A stretch of DNA of 54,445 bases. Origin: JACQFZ01 sp045810625 (GTDB taxonomy: Bacteria; Pseudomonadota; Gammaproteobacteria; Acidiferrobacterales; Sulfurifustaceae). Of this stretch, positions 49,716 through 54,445 are shown one piece after another. A model generated the notes under the pieces. It did not search any database, had not been told where the DNA came from, and worked only from the letters and a program-made list of their open reading frames with translations. Position 1 is the stretch's first letter, and the number at the start of each line of letters is the position of its first letter. The DNA lies in the NCBI GenBank assembly GCA_045810625.1, contig JBJMVQ010000017.1, positions 1-54,445 on the forward strand, given 5' to 3'. The position numbers and the translations under genes are program-made.

Positions 49716-51557
49716 TTAGTCGAGCTCGTACTCGCGCTGCCACGATATGTCCTTCTCCTGCCGCGGCTGATCCGTTTTAGCGAGTAGATAGTTGTCGACC
49801 ACGAGGTAATCCATCTCGGTCCGCATGAAACATCGATAAGCGTCCTGCGGGGTATTCACGATCGGCTCACCGCGCACATTGAACGACGTGTTCACGAGGA
49901 CGCCGCACCCAGTACGGCGCTCGAACTCCTCGATCAACGCGTGGAATACGGGGTTGGTACTGGCATGGACGGTCTGGACGCGCGCCGAATAGTCGACGTG
50001 CGTGATCGCGGGAATGGTTGAGCGCGGCACATTGAGCTTCTCGATGCCGAACAACTTCTGCTGTTCGGTTGTCATCTCGATGCGATGCGACGCTTTAACC
50101 GGCGCAACGAGGAGCATGTACGGACTCGCGCGGTCGAGATCGAAATAGTCCGATACGCGTTCGGCCAATACGGCCGGCGCGAACGGCCGGAAGGATTCAC
50201 GGTACTTGATCTTGAGATTCATCACCGACTGCATACGCGGGCTGCGCGGATCGCCGATAATCGAGCGCGCGCCGAGGGCGCGCGGTCCAAACTCCATGCG
50301 TCCCTGGAACCAGCCGATGACTTTTTCTTCGGCAAGCAGAGCGGCGACTTCTTCGATCATCGCGTCGCGGTTGACGCGTCGATACCGCGCGCCGCTCGCC
50401 TCGAGCGCCGCGCGTATCTCGCCGTCGGAATAGCGCGGGCCGAGATACGTTCCGCGCATACCGTCCCCGTTTGGCGCTGCACGCGGATTGCCGAGATATT
50501 CGTACCAGACCGAGAAGGCAGCACCGAGCGCGCCGCCGGCGTCGCCCGCCGCGGGCTGTATCCATATGTCACGGAACGGGCCTTCGCGCAGCAACCGCCC
50601 GTTCGCGACGCAGTTCAGCGCCACGCCGCCGGCGAGGCAGAGATAATCGCTCCCGAGCTCGCGATGAATTGTCTGCGCCAGACGCAGCACTACGATTTCG
50701 GTGACTTCCTGAATCGAGCGCGCGATATCCATTTCGCGCTGCGTGAGTGTCGACTCCGGCGCGCGGGGCGGCCCGCCGAACAGCGCGTCAAACGCGCGGT
50801 TCGTCATCGTCAGGCCCGTTGCGTAGTTAAAATACTTCATGTTCAGGCGAAACGTGCCGTCCGGCTTCAGGTCGATCAGCTCGCGCAGAATCGTGTCGAC
50901 GTAGCGCGGCTCGCCGTAGGGCGCGAGGCCCATCAGCTTGTACTCGCCGGAATTGACCTTGAAGCCCGTGTAATAGGTGAACGCCGAGTACAGCAGGCCG
51001 AGCGAATGGGGGAAATCGATCTCCCACTGCGGAGTCAGACGGTTGCCCTGTCCCAGCCAGACCGACGTCGTCGCCCATTCGCCGACGCCGTCCATGCAGA
51101 GCACAGCGGCGTTCTCAAAGGGGCTCGGAAAAAAGGCAGACGCGGCGTGCGACTGATGATGTGCCGCGAACAGCAACGGCGGCAACGCCGATATTTTCAC
51201 GTCGCCGAGCGCCGCGAGCTCTTTCTTCAGCGTTGTCTTGAGGAAGAGCTTCTCTTTCAGCCAGACGGGCATCGCCGCCACGAACGAGGCGAACCCTTTC
51301 GGCGCATAGGCAAGATAAGTTTCGAGCAGGCGCTCGAATTTGATCAGCGGCTTGTCGTAGAAAACGACGTAGTCCACGTCCGCGAGCCGAAACCCCGCCT
51401 CCCGCAGGCAATACGCCGCCGCGGCTCGCGGGAACCGCGCGTCGTGCTTCTTACGGGAAAAGCGCTCTTCCTGCGCCGCCGCAACGATTTCCCCGTCGCG
51501 GACGAGCGCCGCCGCGCTGTCGTGGTAGTACGCGGAGATACCTAGGATGTGGGTCAT
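49716..51557 (-). CDS. O-carbamoyltransferase, NodU/CmcH/SxtI family
   Basis: A 613-residue enzyme that transfers a carbamoyl group from carbamoyl phosphate to a hydroxyl, via a carbamoyl-adenylate formed in a Kae1-like domain. The N-terminal domain shows ILGISAYYHDSAAAL, HHQSHAASAFFPSPF with metal-binding histidines, and LCMDGVGEWATT. The C-terminal carbamoyltransferase domain has GWFQGRMEFGPRALGARSI. The ATG at 51557 gives the standard N-terminus; the open frame continues upstream across tRNA-Ala and cannot be coding there. It is the first gene of a five-gene minus-strand operon. The acceptor may be a surface glycan, judging from context. Confidence 0.93.
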   Translation of the reverse strand: MTHILGISAYYHDSAAALVRDGEIVAAAQEERFSRKKHDARFPRAAAAYCLREAGFRLADVDYVVFYDKPLIKFERLLETYLAYAPKGFASFVAAMPVWLKEKLFLKTTLKKELAALGDVKISALPPLLFAAHHQSHAASAFFPSPFENAAVLCMDGVGEWATTSVWLGQGNRLTPQWEIDFPHSLGLLYSAFTYYTGFKVNSGEYKLMGLAPYGEPRYVDTILRELIDLKPDGTFRLNMKYFNYATGLTMTNRAFDALFGGPPRAPESTLTQREMDIARSIQEVTEIVVLRLAQTIHRELGSDYLCLAGGVALNCVANGRLLREGPFRDIWIQPAAGDAGGALGAAFSVWYEYLGNPRAAPNGDGMRGTYLGPRYSDGEIRAALEASGARYRRVNRDAMIEEVAALLAEEKVIGWFQGRMEFGPRALGARSIIGDPRSPRMQSVMNLKIKYRESFRPFAPAVLAERVSDYFDLDRASPYMLLVAPVKASHRIEMTTEQQKLFGIEKLNVPRSTIPAITHVDYSARVQTVHASTNPVFHALIEEFERRTGCGVLVNTSFNVRGEPIVNTPQDAYRCFMRTEMDYLVVDNYLLAKTDQPRQEKDISWQREYELD

Positions 51558-51638
51558 GATTTCGAGAAAGTATAGGTCACCCCCACCCCGCCGCCGGTCT
51601 GCTGACGCCGCCCCGACGCGTTTCCACACACGCGGAAC

Positions 51639-51667
51639 TTCCGTCCGGTGGCGGGTTATCCTACAAT
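51639..51667 (+). promoter_or_regulatory. Possible promoter of tRNA-Ala
   Basis: TACAAT at 51662-51667 is a good -10 element; TTCCGT, 17 bases upstream, is a weak -35. It lies about 44 bases before the tRNA. Confidence 0.35.
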
Positions 51668-51710
51668 GCACGCCGTCGCCGGCCGTTTGCCGCGACGACC
51701 TTAAACGATT

Positions 51711-51786
<76 letters not shown>

Positions 51787-51794
51787 ATCCCTTC

Positions 51795-51821
51795 CAAATG
51801 GCCGACCTTGTCGGCCATTTG
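51795..51821 (+). terminator. Hairpin after tRNA-Ala, probable terminator
   Basis: CAAATGGCCGA (51795-51805) and TCGGCCATTTG (51811-51821) form a perfect 11-bp stem eight bases after the tRNA. The following T-run is weak (CGTTTCG). Apart from this, 51787-52003 shows nothing I recognise. Confidence 0.65.
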
Positions 51822-52003
51822 CGTTTCGTGTTCGGGTGAGAATCACGCCTCCATCTCGCCTCCCCACGTGTCGCAGCGGCCGACGAGTACGCCTAGAAGC
51901 GACTGGATCTTGGATCTCGGGAGGGGGGAAACCGCTCTCCGGCTTGCGTCAGCTAGTGCCTCGACTACATTTTGAAAAGCCTCCCAAACGCGCATAGAAC
52001 GCC

Positions 52004-54445
52004 ATGGCGCCCAAAATCCGGCCGCCACAAACCCGTGGTCTTTTCTATCTGCTGTTCGCCCTCTCGGGATTCTCCGGTCTCATCTACGAATCCATCTGGA
52101 GCCATTATCTAAAACTCTTTCTCGGTCACGCGGCCTACGCGCAGTCGCTCGTGCTCGTGATCTTTATGGGCGGCATGGCGCTCGGCGCCTGGCTCGCGAG
52201 CCGTTATTCTCAGGATCGTAAGAATCTGCTGCTCGCTTATGCATTCGTGGAAGGCGCAATCGGCGTCTACGCACTGATCTTTCACGGCGCCTTCGTACGC
52301 CTGACCGATTTCGCTTACGCGACGCTGATTCCAAATCTGAATACGCCGTGGGCCATCGACCTTCTCAAATGGACCCTTTCCGCAGCGCTCATCCTTATCC
52401 CTTCCATACTCTTGGGCGCGACGTTTCCATTGATGAGCACCGGAATTTTGCGGCGCTTCCCGGACGCGCCCGGCGCAAGTCTCGCCATGCTCTACTTCAC
52501 GAACAGCCTCGGCGCGGCGATCGGCGTGCTCGTGAGCGGGTTCCTGCTGATTGCTCTCGTGGGGCTGCCGGGAACGCTCCTGACCGCCGGAATCGTCAAC
52601 ATTCTCCTTGCCATCGTCGTTTGGGGGTTGGTCCGCAACACCCCGGAGAAGCCGCTCCCCGACGGCGCACGCGCGACCGGCGAGCGTGTCGAAGGCTGGC
52701 GCCTCCTTCTCGTCGTCGCATTCCTCACGGGTGCCGCGTCCTTCATCTACGAGATCGGCTGGATACGCATGCTCACGCTCGTGCTCGGCGCCTCGACGCA
52801 CGCGTTCGAACTGATGCTGAGCGCCTTCATCTCGGGGCTCGCCTTCGGCGGCCTCGCGATCCGCCGCCGAATCGACCACACGCGGGAGCCGCTACGACTG
52901 CTCGGCATCGTGCAGATCGTGATGGGATTCCTCGCTATGGCAACGCTCGTCGGCTATAACACGAGCTTCGACGTGATGCACGCGATCATGCAGGCGCTCG
53001 CACGCACGCCCGACGGCTACCGCGTGTTCAATATCGCGAGCCATGCGATCGCCCTCGGCATCATGTTCCCGGCCACGTTCTTCGCCGGCATGACGCTGCC
53101 GCTCATCACCCACGCGCTGCTGCGGCGCAACTACGGAGAAAAGAGCATCGGCGCCGTTTATGCGGCGAACACGCTCGGCGCCATTTTCGGCGTCATCGGC
53201 GCGGTTCATATAGGCCTGCCGCTTCTCGGGCTTAAAGGATTGGTCGCCGTCGGTGCAACGATCGACGTCGCGCTCGGGATCGTGCTCCTATACCACGTCA
53301 TCGGACTGCGCTCTTGGCTGGTCCCCGGCGCGATCGCGGCGGCAGGCACGCTGATCATCGCCATCGTCGGCGGCATCGAATTCGATCAGTACAAGATGGC
53401 GTCCGGCGTCTACCGACACGGTATTCTGTTCAAGCCCGGCTCGGGAGAAATACTCTTCCATCGCGACGGCAAAACGGCGACCGTCGACGTGGTCAGAGAC
53501 AGAAACGGCGGTATCAGCATTCTCACCAATGGCAAGTCTGACGCGCTGATCAACGCCAGCGATACACCACCCGCGCCCGACGAGGCCACGATGACGCTTC
53601 TCGGCGCGTTGCCCCTCCTGCTCCACGCGCATCCGCGCGCGGTCGCCAATATCGGCTTTGGCTCCGGCTTGACGGCTCACGTTCTGCTCGCTTCGCCCGA
53701 CGTGGAACAGCTGGATATCGTGGAGATCGAACCGGCGATGGTTGAAGGTGCGCGTCGCTACGGCGCGCGCGTAACGCGAGCCTACACGGATCCGCGTGCA
53801 CGTGTTTATATCGACGACGCCAAGACGTTTTTTGCTGCACACCGTGCGCGCTACGACATTATCGTCTCCGAGCCATCGAACCCCTGGGTCAGCGGCGTAG
53901 CCGGTCTTTTCTCCGACGAGTTCTACCGGCGTGCACGGGCGCACTTGAACCCGGGCGGGCTGTTCGTGCAATGGCTGCAGCTTTACGAGATCGATCTAAA
54001 CCTTGTCGCTTCGGTCATAAAGGCCCTCGACCAGAACTTCACCGACTATGCAATTTATGCCGCTAACGAAGGCGACATCGTCATTGTCGCGCGCGTGGAC
54101 GGCAGCGTCGCTGCACCGAAGTTGACGCTACTGAGGCAACCGGCGTTTGCCGAGGAATTGCGACGCATCGGCGTCGGGAATGAGCAAGACTTGGCGTTGC
54201 GGCGGATCGGCGACCGCGATCTCCTCTGGCCTTTGTTTGCATCCCTCCCTGTCGCGGTCAACTCGGATTACTTCCCGGTACTGGATCTCAACGCCGCCCG
54301 CACCCGCTTCCTTCAGAGCCGTGCCGACGACGTTACAAGACTCGCTGCTGCGCCGCTTCCCGTGCTCGAAATGTTGGCGCACGCACCCCGTACCCACGAC
54401 GCGACGGATATCACGCCCACAGTCGACTATTCTGCAGCGGCGCGG
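52004..54445 (+). CDS. Fused MFS-like / spermidine-synthase-like protein, 3'-truncated
   Basis: The frame is open from ATG 52004 to the last base: 814 codons, with the C-terminus outside the window. The N-terminal ~460 residues are two blocks of transmembrane helices, each opening with a similar motif (FSGLIYESIW and ASFIYEIGWIR), which suggests an internal duplication. After a short beta-rich linker comes a spermidine-synthase-like Rossmann domain: NIGFGSGLTAHVLL, DIVEIEPAMVEGARR, IDDAKTFF and SEPSNPWVSGVAGLFS. Such fusions are widespread, but the substrate is unknown. The classical aminopropyl-acceptor residues cannot be confirmed by eye. A role in polyamine synthesis or export is possible. 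Confidence 0.85.
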   Translation, partial: MAPKIRPPQTRGLFYLLFALSGFSGLIYESIWSHYLKLFLGHAAYAQSLVLVIFMGGMALGAWLASRYSQDRKNLLLAYAFVEGAIGVYALIFHGAFVRLTDFAYATLIPNLNTPWAIDLLKWTLSAALILIPSILLGATFPLMSTGILRRFPDAPGASLAMLYFTNSLGAAIGVLVSGFLLIALVGLPGTLLTAGIVNILLAIVVWGLVRNTPEKPLPDGARATGERVEGWRLLLVVAFLTGAASFIYEIGWIRMLTLVLGASTHAFELMLSAFISGLAFGGLAIRRRIDHTREPLRLLGIVQIVMGFLAMATLVGYNTSFDVMHAIMQALARTPDGYRVFNIASHAIALGIMFPATFFAGMTLPLITHALLRRNYGEKSIGAVYAANTLGAIFGVIGAVHIGLPLLGLKGLVAVGATIDVALGIVLLYHVIGLRSWLVPGAIAAAGTLIIAIVGGIEFDQYKMASGVYRHGILFKPGSGEILFHRDGKTATVDVVRDRNGGISILTNGKSDALINASDTPPAPDEATMTLLGALPLLLHAHPRAVANIGFGSGLTAHVLLASPDVEQLDIVEIEPAMVEGARRYGARVTRAYTDPRARVYIDDAKTFFAAHRARYDIIVSEPSNPWVSGVAGLFSDEFYRRARAHLNPGGLFVQWLQLYEIDLNLVASVIKALDQNFTDYAIYAANEGDIVIVARVDGSVAAPKLTLLRQPAFAEELRRIGVGNEQDLALRRIGDRDLLWPLFASLPVAVNSDYFPVLDLNAARTRFLQSRADDVTRLAAAPLPVLEMLAHAPRTHDATDITPTVDYSAAAR

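Noticed and set aside
50085..51545. 486-codon open frame on the plus strand across the carbamoyltransferase
   Set aside because: It is antisense to a gene with diagnostic motifs throughout; no start signal or domain supports it.
36770..51557. A CRISPR array or phage-defence island in the accessory region
   Set aside because: No spaced direct repeats, nuclease, helicase, toxin–antitoxin or restriction domain is visible; all genes fit glycan or membrane functions.

Overview
The window is a densely packed, GC-rich stretch of a proteobacterial chromosome, most likely gammaproteobacterial. The blocks murJ–ribF–ileS–lspA–ispH, rplU–rpmA–obgE–proB, ispB, pilS–pilR and the fimT–pilVWXY1E minor-pilin cluster ending against ispH resemble the arrangement known from Pseudomonas and related groups. 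I cannot name a genus. I see no insertion sequence, prophage, CRISPR array or rRNA operon.

Layout. (1) 1–8.7 kb is a cobalamin (B12) island. It starts with a truncated membrane protein, followed by the overlapping late-pathway genes cbiA–cobQ–cobU–cobT–cobC–cobS. A well-conserved cobalamin riboswitch then leads a TonB-family gene and a PduO-type adenosyltransferase, with a convergent btuF. (2) 8.7–12.7 kb runs on the minus strand: an AmpE/CbiB-family membrane protein and AmpD, a dodecin, tRNA-Thr(CGT), a cysteine-free Fur/Irr-like regulator with a palindrome at its start, and a ThiO-like FAD oxidase. (3) 12.9–20.5 kb holds the type IV pilus minor-pilin operon fimT-pilV-pilW-pilX-pilY1-pilE. 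PilY1 has two related modules inserted in its von Willebrand A domain. (4) 20.5–32.4 kb is housekeeping: ispH, lspA, ileS, ribF, a DUF2203 gene and murJ (one minus-strand operon), rpsT, proB–obgE, rpmA–rplU, ispB and tRNA-Pro(CGG). (5) 32.5–36.8 kb holds a PP0621-like gene, the PilS/PilR two-component system and the major pilin pilA. pilA has a good sigma-54 site and a leader of about 220 nt predicted to fold into alternative hairpins ending in an intrinsic-terminator-like stem. (6) 36.8–46.8 kb follows pilA with two tandem TMTC-like (GT-C plus TPR) membrane proteins, a Wzy_C/O-antigen-ligase-like protein with a TPR tail, a DPM1-like GT2, a GT4 and an AsnB-type amidotransferase. (7) 46.8–51.6 kb, converging on asnB, is a minus-strand operon of a NodU/SxtI-type carbamoyltransferase, an SxtJ-like protein, a DUF5989 protein, an SGNH hydrolase and an AglD/UPF0104-like membrane protein. 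(8) tRNA-Ala(CGC) and an MFS–spermidine-synthase-like fusion close the window; the fusion runs off the right edge.

How it fits together. PilS/PilR, with sigma-54, should drive pilA. PilA lacks the usual cysteine pair, is rich in Ser, Thr and Asn, and sits directly upstream of lipid-linked-sugar glycosyltransferases. The parsimonious inference is a pilin or surface-protein O-glycosylation and glycan-decoration locus: the DPM1-like enzyme makes polyprenyl-phosphate sugar, the TMTC-like and Wzy_C-like proteins transfer it, and the carbamoyltransferase and SGNH protein decorate the glycan. The pilA leader and this glycan locus are the two parts most worth testing.
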